Shown here piece after piece: positions 43,919 to 53,517 of a DNA stretch of 64,000 nt; the stretch's first letter is position 1, and each line of letters begins with the position of its first letter. Where the stretch lies: positions 267,991-331,990 of the forward strand of contig JBCBRM010000002.1 of assembly GCA_039819665.1 (NCBI GenBank), written 5' to 3'. The DNA comes from JAWPMV01 sp039819665. Its GTDB lineage: Bacteria; Bacteroidota; Bacteroidia; J057. The notes below the pieces were generated by a model. It did not search any database. It worked only from the letters and a program-made list of their open reading frames with translations, and was not told the origin of the DNA. The position numbers were made by a program, and so were the translations under genes.

Positions 43919-43961
43919 TATTGTCATTTGGTTCAATGACCTTTGTACCAAATCGACAATA
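43919..43961. promoter_or_regulatory. Inverted repeat before the hydrolase start
   Basis: Two arms pair with one bulged base (TATTGTCATTTGGT and ACCAAATCGACAATA) around a 14-base centre that itself holds part of a GTCATT/AATGAC dyad. The repeat ends 5 bp before ATG 43967. It may be an operator for the adjacent Crp/Fnr protein or a hairpin covering the ribosome-binding site. Confidence 0.5.
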
Positions 43962-43966
43962 ACATT

Positions 43967-45043
43967 ATGACAAAGCTTAATAATTCAAAAGAAATTCTCA
44001 AGCTTATTAAAATGCTTTCACCGCAGGCTTTGCCAAGGCTAGAGTATCTCTCGCGTGAGGATTTGAGTCTGACGAACGTTCGCGAGGGCGGGATTCGGGA
44101 CGATGCACCTATTACTTCAGATATGCGTTATCCTCAGCCTGAATCCTTTCCACTGGGGTCCGAGAACGCTCATGGTGAGATTGAAATGCTCGGCGAAGTT
44201 GAGGCGACCCATTGGTATGCTGAAGTCGAGGGAATCTGCTGGCATTTTGTAACTACGGGAAATCCGGACAATGAGCCGTTTCTCCTGGTGCATGGCTTTC
44301 CTGAGAGTTGGTACACTTTTCACAATCAAATGCGCGACTTATCCGATCAATTCTATTGTATTGCTGTAGATACACTTGGGAATGGGCAAAGCGATAAGCG
44401 ATTAAATCTTGACTATCGTTATTCTGCTATTGCTGCTTCAATAGCTAAGTTGCTGGATGCTATAGGAATTGAGCGTTTCAATCTTGGTGGCCATGATCGT
44501 GGATCAGTTATTTCGGATCATTTGCTCAATGTTGAAGGCATGGAGCATAGAGTTTTGCGCTATATTCGAATGCAGCAGTCTGCAAATGAACCTCATGGCG
44601 ACCCGAAACCGCCGCATAAGCTATTTGCTTCTTCATGGTTTCCTTACTTGATGAAATGGACAGGCTTCCCCAGGCTGGCATATGCTGCAAGTATGTATCG
44701 GGTTGAGAACATTGCCCCTGAAGTTTTGAGACGATTGGATCATGAGGTTAAGTTCAAAGGAATAGCTGAAGCCTCTCCCTTACAATTTCACCATACAAGT
44801 TTGGAGCAAGAGCTTGGAGATCGGCACAATTTCCTCTTTGCAAGAATGACTATGCCTGTCTTGTTTCTACAAGGGCGATTCGACCCTGGTCAGCATCCTG
44901 AGGAGTACGAAGATACCCCTGATTTTGTGACGAATGGTCGGGTTCAGTTCATTGATGGAAATCATTTCTTTCAACTTGGCGCAGCAGAAGCCACAACAAA
45001 GGCTATGCGTGAATTTCTTTCTGAGCCATTAACCAAAGGATAG
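43967..45043 (+). CDS. Alpha/beta hydrolase, epoxide hydrolase/haloalkane dehalogenase type
   Basis: 358 residues. The oxyanion motif HGFPES (109-114) is followed by the nucleophile elbow GGHDRGS with Asp177, which marks epoxide hydrolases and haloalkane dehalogenases rather than serine esterases. The acid is probably in FLQGRFDPG and the His in DGNHFF. There is an unusually long N-terminal extension of about 80 residues. A TTG at 43943 opens the frame; ATG 43967 is preferred. Codon usage seems slightly more GC-rich than its neighbours, which may point to transfer, but that is only an impression. Confidence 0.8.
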   Translation: MTKLNNSKEILKLIKMLSPQALPRLEYLSREDLSLTNVREGGIRDDAPITSDMRYPQPESFPLGSENAHGEIEMLGEVEATHWYAEVEGICWHFVTTGNPDNEPFLLVHGFPESWYTFHNQMRDLSDQFYCIAVDTLGNGQSDKRLNLDYRYSAIAASIAKLLDAIGIERFNLGGHDRGSVISDHLLNVEGMEHRVLRYIRMQQSANEPHGDPKPPHKLFASSWFPYLMKWTGFPRLAYAASMYRVENIAPEVLRRLDHEVKFKGIAEASPLQFHHTSLEQELGDRHNFLFARMTMPVLFLQGRFDPGQHPEEYEDTPDFVTNGRVQFIDGNHFFQLGAAEATTKAMREFLSEPLTKG

Positions 45044-45243
45044 ACCTATCCCATTTTTCTAAAAATTTATAGCTGGAGGAGAAAATAATTCTTCACCATA
45101 GATTGAAATTATGCCTGCAAATTTTGTTTTGAAAATCTACTTGCTGGACAAGCTCTGGCTGATAGAATTGTAGTAGAAGAATGGGCTTACTGGGCTATCT
45201 TTTAAAGTATTACCTAAATTTTAAAACCTTATATAACAATAAA

Positions 45244-45657
45244 ATGAAACTTTATTTCATTGTGATGCTTAGCGTCATGACCCTTTTTAAAACTTCCCCT
45301 TCAGACGCAATTATCGGTGAGTATTGGGCAGAAGACAAGAAAGGGAAAATAGCTGTCTTCAAATGTGGGGATAAGTATTGCGGGCGCATCATTTGGAGGG
45401 AAGAGGATAGAAAAGATACTGAGAATCCAGATGAGACAAAACGCAGCAGAAATGTGGTTGGAGCACAATTTTTAAATAACTTTGCCTATGATGCTGACGA
45501 AGAGATATGGGATGGAGGTACGGTATACTCCATAGATGACGGGAATACCTATAAAGGAAAGATTTGGTTGGAGGATAATGGAGCGACCTTGAAAATGAGA
45601 GGATTCATTGGATTCTCATTGATCGGCAAAACAGCGAGTTTTAAACGGGTAAAATAA
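45244..45657 (+). CDS. DUF2147 family secreted protein
   Basis: 137 residues from ATG 45244, which starts a signal peptide (MKLYFIVMLSVMTLF); an ATG at 45181 would add an unlikely 21-residue leader. The mature part shows the lipocalin-like pattern of DUF2147: IIGEYWAEDKKGKIAVFKCGDKYCGRI, then GGTVYSIDDGNTYKGKIWL and LKMRGFIGFSLIGKT. Function is unknown; members are periplasmic. Confidence 0.82.
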   Translation: MKLYFIVMLSVMTLFKTSPSDAIIGEYWAEDKKGKIAVFKCGDKYCGRIIWREEDRKDTENPDETKRSRNVVGAQFLNNFAYDADEEIWDGGTVYSIDDGNTYKGKIWLEDNGATLKMRGFIGFSLIGKTASFKRVK

Positions 45658-45753
45658 TTTTTGTGGTCCAGTGAGCAAAAAATCAGGGCAGGCGTACTTC
45701 TACTGGCCTGTTATTTCCTGAAAATATGTTCTATATGATAAAAACTGGATTGC

Positions 45754-45797
45754 TGGGGTGTTCTCCTGAGCGAATAAATCTTATTGAGAGCACCCCA
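45754..45797 (+). other. Hairpin upstream of the DUF4345 gene
   Basis: A 12-bp stem with one wobble pair (TGGGGTGTTCTC/GAGAGCACCCCA) and a 20-base loop. It has no T run and ends 21 bp before the next ATG, so it may be a leader structure rather than a terminator. Confidence 0.5.
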
Positions 45798-45818
45798 TTC
45801 ACACCTAATATTTGATTA

Positions 45819-46232
45819 ATGAAAACCTTTAATATTGTAATGTTATCCCTTTCTGCTCTGGCTTTGTTCTATGCCAGTTTTTCACGCCTGATCGATCCAA
45901 GCAGAGCTGTATTTCTACAAACCTATTTAGATAATTCTGGGAATAACCTGGATAATCATATCGATTGGGTCAATGAAATCAGAGGAGTGGGGGCAGTCAT
46001 GTTTTTAGGAGGAATTATCGCCATACTTGGTGCGATAAAGCCCGGATTCAGAGAGACTGCATTTGTGGTTGTAACTGTAATTTTTGCTGGAGTAGTTTTG
46101 GGTCGGTCAATCAGTTTTATCCTCGACGGAGTCCCTAATCAAGGCTTGATTCGAGTAGCAATTATTGAAGGCGTTTTGGCAGTATTGAATATTTTTTGTT
46201 TAGCATATATCCTTATGAAGGGCAATACTTAA
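45819..46232 (+). CDS. DUF4345 membrane protein
   Basis: 137 residues with four hydrophobic helices (about 5-22, 50-70, 76-96, 108-132). The pattern YASFSRLIDPSRAV, NEIRGVGAVMFLGG and FAGVVLGRSISFILDG matches DUF4345. The role is unknown. The stop codon lies in the loop-side of a terminator hairpin. Confidence 0.75.
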   Translation: MKTFNIVMLSLSALALFYASFSRLIDPSRAVFLQTYLDNSGNNLDNHIDWVNEIRGVGAVMFLGGIIAILGAIKPGFRETAFVVVTVIFAGVVLGRSISFILDGVPNQGLIRVAIIEGVLAVLNIFCLAYILMKGNT

Positions 46233-46250
46233 CATAAGTATTGCTCTTCT
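46221..46250. terminator. Terminator hairpin overlapping a stop codon
   Basis: A 9-bp stem (GCAATACTT/AAGTATTGC) with a 5-base loop and a pyrimidine-rich tail. It lies between converging genes, and the TAA of the DUF4345 gene is inside it. Confidence 0.7.
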
Positions 46251-46313
46251 CTTAGTTAACTACAGGACTTTTTTTCAGCTAGAATGAATATAGCTCTTCC
46301 CTATGCTTACTTT

Positions 46314-48668
46314 TTACTCCAAAATCAGTTCATAAACAGCATGTTCTTCAGCTTTCTTCTGGGAAATCCAGTAGGGTGTCCATTCCTCCTTTTTCCAGGT
46401 CTCAAGTTGAGAATTGTAATAAGGGTGAAAGACTCTTGCTGAACTTCCTCCTGCCAGGGAACCCATGAACTTCTCAGAATCACTGAGGTCAGCAACCATT
46501 CGGAAAGTGCTGAACCATCCCGTTTCAAAATTGAGATCGGCACTTTTTACATAGCCTCCTCTATTGAGGGTCTGGTTGGAGCCATTTTTCGGGAATTCTT
46601 CATATCCCAATAAGGATTTACCGGACCCTTTAGGCCTGAGTGGACTCGTAAAGTAAACGGTATGAAGTTTCCCCCAACTCCAATCGCCAACATTTGGGCT
46701 TATGGTCTTGGAAAGGTAATCTCTGGTTTGAATACCCGCCTGAATGATTAAATCATCCAGGGTTTCTTTCTCGGGAGTGTTTTTATTATCAATGTATTCA
46801 TGCTGAGATAAGATAAACTCATCCATTCTTTGCATCCAGTAATAAGCATTGGCCCAAAAGGACTTTTCTAATTCATCTGGCAATTCATCATCTAAAATCA
46901 AACTATTTAAGATGGTGTAAAGAACGTTATATACGGCTGCGCCTTGTTCTTCTACGGCATCATGGTAGTTCCATTCATTTAGGATGTCTCCCAGCTCTTT
47001 TGTTTGTTCATTTTTCTCTAAAGCAGCGATAAATATTGGGGTCAATCTTTCTGCCTGCTTGTTTTTAGTGTCAATTACGAGTTGCCACAAATCGTCTGAG
47101 CTTAATTTCTCCGATCTTCCCAAAACCTCCTGCATTCTCGCATATCTATAATTAGGTGAAAAGTGGGAGGAATAATAATGAGGATAATCATCCGGTCGGG
47201 TATCATGATTGGCAGTACCAAGCCATCCTCTTTCTGGATTTATACTATGGGGCATTTCTTCTTTGGGAATATACTCCCCAATAAGCTGGTCATAGGCCTG
47301 AGGTTTTGCTCCCTGTCCATTGAGCCTTTTGGGAATAAGGCCTGTAGTTTGGTGAGCAATATTTCCTTCAACATCTCCCATTACCAGATTAAAAAACATA
47401 TTATCTATCCCTTTCAATGCATCTACAAATTCAAATACAGTTTTTGTCTCCAGTAGATGCTCGATGCCCAAGGAATTGTTTTTAGAGGAACTTTGTGACC
47501 AGCGTAAACTGACCACATCTTTGGTCCTAATGCCAAAGGCCTCAAAATCAGAAATGATGGGGCCTCTTATTGTAGAACGGACTTCAATTTCCACGCTGGA
47601 GCTATCTTTAATCTGAATGACTTCTTTTCTCTTTTTGAAGGCTAGTTTTTCTTCTTTGTGGAAATAATGATCTCCTTCTGTCTTTTCAATGATTAAATCC
47701 TGGCTATCACCATATCCATTAGTTACTCCAAATGCTACATATTCATTTCGCCCAATAATTAATCCGGGAACCCCTGGTATCGCAAGACCCACTCCTTTGA
47801 ATTCTGGACAAAACATGCCAACCGGATGGAAAACTCCAGGCAATAATCGGGCATCTAAATGTGGATCATTGCTAACAATCACTTTTCCGGAAGCGGATTT
47901 ATCCTCAGAAATGGCCCAGTTATTTGATCCAAATTCAGGTGGAGTTAGTAGGAGTTTAGGCATGTTAGGAATTATTGCAGATGATTTCTCCCGACTACTC
48001 ATAAGGCTTGAATCCAATTGAAAGTTAAGTGCTTTCTTTCTATCCAGATTTATATTTAAGGGGAAAAGCTCATTGTCCCAATCGTCATAAGCTGATAGAT
48101 TCAAGCTCAGTATTTCATCCTCCATATTCTGGGCATGATTGAAGCCAATGAAATGAATGACAGACATGATGTCCAAAGGGGTCAGTTTGCTGGCTTTTAG
48201 TCCTAGTAAGGCCAATTCAAAAGGAAACTCATCCTCTGCTACCTCTAGATAATCATTGTAGCCTTCGCAATACCATTGAAGAAATTCTTTCGCTTTATCA
48301 TCAAGATGTGCATAACTGTTTTCGGCGTTTTGGGGTAAATTTAGTACCCGCATTTTTATGTCTGATTGTAGCATAGAAGGACCTATCACACTCGCCAAAT
48401 CTCCTTTGATCAACAAACGGTAAAACTCCATTTGAAACAAACGATCCTGAGCTGTCACAAAACCCTGAGTTCGAATGGCATCTGCTTTATTTTCTGCAAT
48501 GATATATGGGATTCCATTTTCAGAACGGAGAACTTTGATAGGAGCCGAATTGCTTGAAATTTGAAAGCTACCTTCTCTTTTAAAATTGTTGATGTTGAAT
48601 AAATAAGCTGTAGCGGATATGCCTAGGATTGCCAGGGTCAGCAAAGCATATAGTATAAATTTCTTCAT
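46314..48668 (-). CDS. Penicillin acylase family Ntn-hydrolase
   Basis: 784 residues. A signal peptide or anchor (about 5-24) is followed by the alpha chain, a linker and the beta chain. The autocatalytic site is FGSNNWA, where cleavage would expose Ser248 as the N-terminal nucleophile. Nearby VSNDPHLDARLPG-like sequence and GRNEYVAFGVTNG are standard for the family. It acts in the periplasm on acylated substrates such as acyl-homoserine lactones, peptides or beta-lactams; the choice cannot be made from sequence. Confidence 0.9.
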   Translation of the reverse strand: MKKFILYALLTLAILGISATAYLFNINNFKREGSFQISSNSAPIKVLRSENGIPYIIAENKADAIRTQGFVTAQDRLFQMEFYRLLIKGDLASVIGPSMLQSDIKMRVLNLPQNAENSYAHLDDKAKEFLQWYCEGYNDYLEVAEDEFPFELALLGLKASKLTPLDIMSVIHFIGFNHAQNMEDEILSLNLSAYDDWDNELFPLNINLDRKKALNFQLDSSLMSSREKSSAIIPNMPKLLLTPPEFGSNNWAISEDKSASGKVIVSNDPHLDARLLPGVFHPVGMFCPEFKGVGLAIPGVPGLIIGRNEYVAFGVTNGYGDSQDLIIEKTEGDHYFHKEEKLAFKKRKEVIQIKDSSSVEIEVRSTIRGPIISDFEAFGIRTKDVVSLRWSQSSSKNNSLGIEHLLETKTVFEFVDALKGIDNMFFNLVMGDVEGNIAHQTTGLIPKRLNGQGAKPQAYDQLIGEYIPKEEMPHSINPERGWLGTANHDTRPDDYPHYYSSHFSPNYRYARMQEVLGRSEKLSSDDLWQLVIDTKNKQAERLTPIFIAALEKNEQTKELGDILNEWNYHDAVEEQGAAVYNVLYTILNSLILDDELPDELEKSFWANAYYWMQRMDEFILSQHEYIDNKNTPEKETLDDLIIQAGIQTRDYLSKTISPNVGDWSWGKLHTVYFTSPLRPKGSGKSLLGYEEFPKNGSNQTLNRGGYVKSADLNFETGWFSTFRMVADLSDSEKFMGSLAGGSSARVFHPYYNSQLETWKKEEWTPYWISQKKAEEHAVYELILE

Positions 48669-48768
48669 ATGTAATAGAAGCTTATGATTCCTTTATAGTT
48701 TTGCGAATGTACACTTTTCTGATCCAGAGAGTCCTATTACTCTTATAACAAAAGCTTCTGGGATTGAT

Positions 48769-48802
48769 CGGACCGGGCTTTTTTAATAAAAAACCCGGTC
48801 CG
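48769..48802 (-). terminator. Rho-independent terminator for the BNR-repeat gene
   Basis: A 9-bp GC-rich stem (CGGACCGGG/CCCGGTCCG), extended by a T6/A6 pair, lies 38 bp downstream of the stop of the minus-strand gene. Confidence 0.75.
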
Positions 48803-48839
48803 AAGTTAAAATCTTTGAAAGCTAGGATAAGTTAGCTAA

Positions 48840-51800
48840 TTACATATTTTTCTTTCCTACGGAAATCTGAGGGATATCTTTTGCCTTATCATTAATCTTT
48901 TGAATCTGGTCATTAATGATTTGGTTTAAAGTAGCCTGTGCATCATTTACTTCTCCTCTCAACTGTTCCAGACGTGAAATCTGAGGTTGGGTCGGTTCAG
49001 CTGTTGCGCTGTTAACAGCCCGCATCAAGGAACGAATTTCTTCACGTAATCTGGGGCGTTGACGGTAGCCCATATTGGGTGGAGGTCTTTTGAGGATATC
49101 ATCTTCCAAATCTGAAATACTTTTTCGTGCACCTTTAATATCCTCATACAAAGACTTCTCGAAATCCTTGCTTTCACTTTTATCCAGCTTTTTCTTCAAT
49201 TCCTTCAACTGGTTATCATAGGTTTTGGAATTGTTGATCATGGTATGTGTTTGAGAAAGAAGCTCGCGAAGTTTAAGTGCTAATTCTGTTCTGGATTCAT
49301 AGGCTGTTTGTTTCAAGTCTATTCTAGGATCAGCTCGGACTTCAATCATTGTTTCCAGTGATTCTCCTTTTAGTTTTAATCTTGCCGTATAGGTACCCGG
49401 GACTACATAAGGATTCATTGAGCCAGAAAAGAATCCTCCTCCTCCAGCTCCTTGCATCTTTGTAGCAGCCTCATGTCCTAAATCCCAAACAATTCGATTG
49501 ATTCCAGCAGTAATCGAGGAGTCAGTCAAGGTCCGGATTAAATTTCCTGAAGCATCTATGATTTCGACTATAGCAGTTTCTTTTTCACCTTCAGCCAGAT
49601 AAAAGTTGATATTGGCTCCAAAGTCAGGATTTTCTGCTCGGTAATGCCGATCGCCCAAATTCTCCAGTCTCCAGAACATATGCCATAGAGTAGCGCTGCG
49701 AACCGGGAAGAGATGGGTGGATTTGCCTTCGGTATCTGCCATTTCCTGGATAGGACGAATGTCATCCAAAATCCATGCGCCTCTACCATGGGTGCCAACG
49801 ATCAAGTCTCTATCTCTGGCTTGAATACGAAGGTCCCTGACTGAAACATTGGGGAGGTTGTTGTTGATCTTGGTCCATGACTCTCCTTTGTCCCAACTAG
49901 CAAAAATACCATGCTCCATACCCGCATACAATAGATCAGGATTGATGGGGTCCTGCCTTACAACTTTCACATAATCATCTTGTGGTAAGCCATTACTTAT
50001 TTTTGTCCAGCTCCGCCCATAATTAGTCGTCATGAAAATATAGGGCTTGAAGTCATCCATCCTGTGTTGATCAACGGTAACAAAGGCTGTACCTCCATCA
50101 TGCTCAGAAGCATGGATTTTCGCTACCCATGAGAAAGCGGGAAGTCCTTGGATCCTATCATTTAACTTGGTCCAGTTTTTTCCTCCATCTCGTGTCAACT
50201 GCACATTTCCGTCATCTGTTCCTACCCAAATGACTCCTTTTTCTACTGGTGATTCATCGATATATAAGATAGTGCAATGAAATTCAGCAGCGGTATTGTC
50301 CTGGTAAATTTCTCCACCGGAAGTACGTTGCTTGGACTTGTCGTTGGTGGTTAAGTCTTCACTGATCTGTTCCCAGGAATTACCTCTGTCTGTCGATTTG
50401 AAAACTACATTTCCTCCGAAGTAAACGGTATTCGGATCATGTGGGGAGATGCTAATAGGAGAATCCCAATTGAATCGATATTTATGATCTTCAATGGCAT
50501 CTCCTGCAGAACCAATAATTTTAGGATAAGGGTGAATGTTTCGCACATTGCCATAGCGGGAGTCTACGTGAAAAATCACACCTCCTTGCAAGTTTGCATA
50601 TACTTCATGTTCACTTCCGGGAATGGGTACAGCATAATATCCATCACCATAGGCAAGCCCTTTCCAATGCCTTTTCAAGATACCTGCTGAATACAGAGAA
50701 TTACTGGGCCCTACCCAGGTGCCATTATCCTGCAGTCCTCCATAAACATTATAAGGGTCTTTATTATCAATGAAAATCTGGTAGAATTGGGATAACTCTA
50801 CATTGTTGATGATTTCCCAACTATCTCCTCCATCATGAGAAATTTGATAACCTCCATCACTTCCGTTAAGTATACGTTTTGAATTAGCCGGGTCGATCCA
50901 TAAAGCCTGGTGATCTCCGTGTACCGTACCTGCAATCCTTTCCCAGGTTCTGCCACCATCATCCGAGCGACTTAATCTTCCTGAGATGGAGAAAAGGATA
51001 TTCGGATTATTGGGATCTACTCGGACATCGCTATAGTAGAAGGGGCGAAAGTTGATATTAGGATCGTCATTCACCATTACCCAATTTTCTCCCCGGTCTT
51101 CGGATCTAAATGCGGTACCACCCCCCTGAAATTCTGTCATCAGGTAAATGATGTTGGGTTCACTTCTGGCGATGTGAATGCCTGGGCGAGCCATAGCTGT
51201 GTTTGGAAGGCCCTTCATGATTTTCTCCCAGCTTTCCCCACCATCCATGGTACGATAAATAGCAGTTTCTTTTCCTCCATCATCAAAACGCCAGGGCCTT
51301 CTTCTAAAGGTCCACATGCCTGCGTACATGATGTTGGGATTTGTCATTTCCATGGCCAAGTCCGCACAACCCGTATCTTCGTCTATGTACAAGATTTTCT
51401 TCCAGCTTTTGCCTCCATCGGTAGTTTTGAAAACTCCTCTTTCCGGATTGGCCCCCCATTCTTTTCCTAAGGCACATACACAGGCCACATCAGGATTCGT
51501 AGGATCGACCACAATTCGCTTTATTCTTTCTGTTTCCTTGAGCCCTAAATGCTTCCAGTTTTTTCCAGCATCTACGGAGCGATATACTCCCCAGCCATAG
51601 CCAACACTATTTCGAGGATCACCTTCACCTGTACCAACCCATAGAACATTTGGATCAGATTCAGAAATGCTTAATGCTCCTATAGAATAGGCCCTTTGGC
51701 CTTCGAAAATCGGTGTGAAATTCACCCCTCCATTTGTGGTCTTAAAAATACCTCCATCTGCTCCAGAAACATAAAAGATACTAGGATCGCCAGGAATGCC

Positions 51801-51953
51801 ATCGATATCGGTGACTCGTCCTCCCATATTGGCAGGTCCGATGGCTCGCCATTCATAGGATTTCAGGGCTTTGGCGTACTTATTATTTTGAGAAAACCCG
51901 GTCTGGACAAATAGTAATACAAAAAGGATTGATAGGAAATTTGACGCTTTCAT
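48840..51953 (-). CDS. Large BNR-repeat (sortilin/VPS10-like propeller) secreted protein
   Basis: 1037 residues. A signal peptide (about 1-21, ending GFSQ) precedes many Asp-box repeats (GVFKTTDGGKSWKK, YRTMDGGESWEK, SRSDDGGRTWER), predicting a large beta-propeller of the VPS10/BNR type (about 30-720). A beta-sandwich (about 740-900, PGTYTARLKLKGE) and a C-terminal coiled coil (about 910-1037) follow. Such proteins are common in Bacteroidota as glycosyl hydrolase BNR or WD40/YVTN proteins, but the catalytic residues of sialidases are not evident. A binding role at the surface is likely. Confidence 0.82.
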   Translation of the reverse strand: MKASNFLSILFVLLFVQTGFSQNNKYAKALKSYEWRAIGPANMGGRVTDIDGIPGDPSIFYVSGADGGIFKTTNGGVNFTPIFEGQRAYSIGALSISESDPNVLWVGTGEGDPRNSVGYGWGVYRSVDAGKNWKHLGLKETERIKRIVVDPTNPDVACVCALGKEWGANPERGVFKTTDGGKSWKKILYIDEDTGCADLAMEMTNPNIMYAGMWTFRRRPWRFDDGGKETAIYRTMDGGESWEKIMKGLPNTAMARPGIHIARSEPNIIYLMTEFQGGGTAFRSEDRGENWVMVNDDPNINFRPFYYSDVRVDPNNPNILFSISGRLSRSDDGGRTWERIAGTVHGDHQALWIDPANSKRILNGSDGGYQISHDGGDSWEIINNVELSQFYQIFIDNKDPYNVYGGLQDNGTWVGPSNSLYSAGILKRHWKGLAYGDGYYAVPIPGSEHEVYANLQGGVIFHVDSRYGNVRNIHPYPKIIGSAGDAIEDHKYRFNWDSPISISPHDPNTVYFGGNVVFKSTDRGNSWEQISEDLTTNDKSKQRTSGGEIYQDNTAAEFHCTILYIDESPVEKGVIWVGTDDGNVQLTRDGGKNWTKLNDRIQGLPAFSWVAKIHASEHDGGTAFVTVDQHRMDDFKPYIFMTTNYGRSWTKISNGLPQDDYVKVVRQDPINPDLLYAGMEHGIFASWDKGESWTKINNNLPNVSVRDLRIQARDRDLIVGTHGRGAWILDDIRPIQEMADTEGKSTHLFPVRSATLWHMFWRLENLGDRHYRAENPDFGANINFYLAEGEKETAIVEIIDASGNLIRTLTDSSITAGINRIVWDLGHEAATKMQGAGGGGFFSGSMNPYVVPGTYTARLKLKGESLETMIEVRADPRIDLKQTAYESRTELALKLRELLSQTHTMINNSKTYDNQLKELKKKLDKSESKDFEKSLYEDIKGARKSISDLEDDILKRPPPNMGYRQRPRLREEIRSLMRAVNSATAEPTQPQISRLEQLRGEVNDAQATLNQIINDQIQKINDKAKDIPQISVGKKNM

Positions 51954-52046
51954 ATGTGTAGTAGTTTGGAAACTAATATTCGATACAAAAGCTCAGAAAT
52001 CCAAGAAATAAAAGAGTCCAAATACTAGATCGCTTTCTTTGAACCT

Positions 52047-52592
52047 CTAGTCTTGCACTGACTGTCTAAATAGAAAGCCAGATATGAAAAACAAGGTAGC
52101 AAAGAATCCACTTATAATAAAGACGCCTAATACACCTGGAGACCAGGAAGTTTCAGGTGGAGACCATAAGAAATAAGCCACAATAGGAACTAACATTTGA
52201 AGGGCAGCTGCTACGAATAGGGTAATAGACATGCCTTTGGCTTTAAACCGAGAAATTAGAGCACCAATTAATCCAACTACATATACTACCCCAAATAATA
52301 AATTTACATCCTGACCCTCATTTCCAATAATCCCTACAGCTCCATTTACCCAAAACAGTAAGAAGGCTCCTAAAAGACCTAAGGCAAAAGCAGCTTTGTA
52401 AACGGGTTTTTCAGATCGCCGGGCAATGAATTCATACAATAGCCCCAGGCCCAGCAAAACGGTTCCCATGATAAGGAAATCTCCCACTTGCCAGTTTACC
52501 TCTTCAGTAAATTGCATGGCGATCAATGGGATCAATAAAAGGCCTCCTATACCGGCCAGCATCCGTAAGATTCTTTTCCTTTGTACTAGCAT
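52047..52592 (-). CDS. Integral membrane protein of unknown function
   Basis: 181 residues with about six hydrophobic helices (approx. 10-28, 38-57, 66-88, 95-114, 122-142, 152-176) and a basic N-terminus (MLVQRKRILRM). No motif is recognised. It lies 93 bp upstream of the BNR-repeat gene on the same strand. Confidence 0.65.
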   Translation of the reverse strand: MLVQRKRILRMLAGIGGLLLIPLIAMQFTEEVNWQVGDFLIMGTVLLGLGLLYEFIARRSEKPVYKAAFALGLLGAFLLFWVNGAVGIIGNEGQDVNLLFGVVYVVGLIGALISRFKAKGMSITLFVAAALQMLVPIVAYFLWSPPETSWSPGVLGVFIISGFFATLFFISGFLFRQSVQD

Positions 52593-52708
52593 ATGTGCAT
52601 TAATTAATGGTGGGTTCTGTACTTGAAAGTACTTTGTTTTGCAAAGTAAAAAGAAATACTAAACTATCCAAGCCATACAACTAAGGTGCTGGCTTGCAAA
52701 TGGAGCAT

Positions 52709-53446
52709 TTATTGCATGATTCCGCCTATGATTACCGGAATAAGATTGATGATGATATGGAGAAGAATGGGTAATAAAAGACTTCCGCTTCTTTCTCTGC
52801 TTAGCCCAAGATAGAATCCAATGGCCCCCGTTAACAGAAAAGAAAACCAGTTCATTTGAATTTCAAAACTTTCTCCAAGCGAGAGGCCATGGAGTAACCC
52901 AAACAGTATTGAGGTTATGATTACTCCCATACCAAATTGGGTTTTACCTATCTTAAAATTCTTTTGAAATACTTCATTTAGCAGCATGAGTAAAATTCCT
53001 CTATAAACGATCTCTTCGACAATGGATGGCATAGTTAATTGGAAAAGAGCGTTTTCAAAAGAGTAAGAGTATCCCCCAATCAAAATCCCGTAGATAATTA
53101 CTATTCCTGAAGTGATTAGGAGATTATTTCGAAAATATTTCTTTGCATCCTCTTCCACTCTGAAATTTAATCCTATATCCTGGAGCTTCTTTTCCTTAGG
53201 GAGAATCAGAAATACCAATACTCCCAGATAGCTCAGTATTTTACCTTCCCAATTCATCTCAAGGCTTGAAATCTGAAGACTTTCAAAGGTAAAGGGTAGA
53301 GAAGTCATACAATAATCCAGCACAAAATAGAGAACAAAAAAGAGGAGATATTTAGGTTTCCAATTTGGTGTTTTTTTACCCAGAAAAAATATGGGAGATA
53401 GCAGGGCTATCATAAACAGGGCTTCGAGAATCATTTGGATGTTCAT
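52709..53446 (-). CDS. CPBP family intramembrane glutamic protease
   Basis: 245 residues with some seven to eight membrane helices. The CPBP/CAAX motifs are present: SIVEEIVYRG (E-E-x-x-x-R), FGLLHG (His) and LLHIIIN (His/Asn). The family covers CAAX prenyl proteases and bacteriocin-immunity-like proteins; targets are mostly unknown. The open frame begins with a TTG at 53476, and ATG 53446 is taken as the start. Confidence 0.85.
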   Translation of the reverse strand: MNIQMILEALFMIALLSPIFFLGKKTPNWKPKYLLFFVLYFVLDYCMTSLPFTFESLQISSLEMNWEGKILSYLGVLVFLILPKEKKLQDIGLNFRVEEDAKKYFRNNLLITSGIVIIYGILIGGYSYSFENALFQLTMPSIVEEIVYRGILLMLLNEVFQKNFKIGKTQFGMGVIITSILFGLLHGLSLGESFEIQMNWFSFLLTGAIGFYLGLSRERSGSLLLPILLHIIINLIPVIIGGIMQ

Positions 53447-53517
53447 GTGCTGCGATAGTTTGGCTAATGGAAACAAAAACTACAGGCACATGAAATTGTT
53501 TTGGCCGAAAAATCCTT

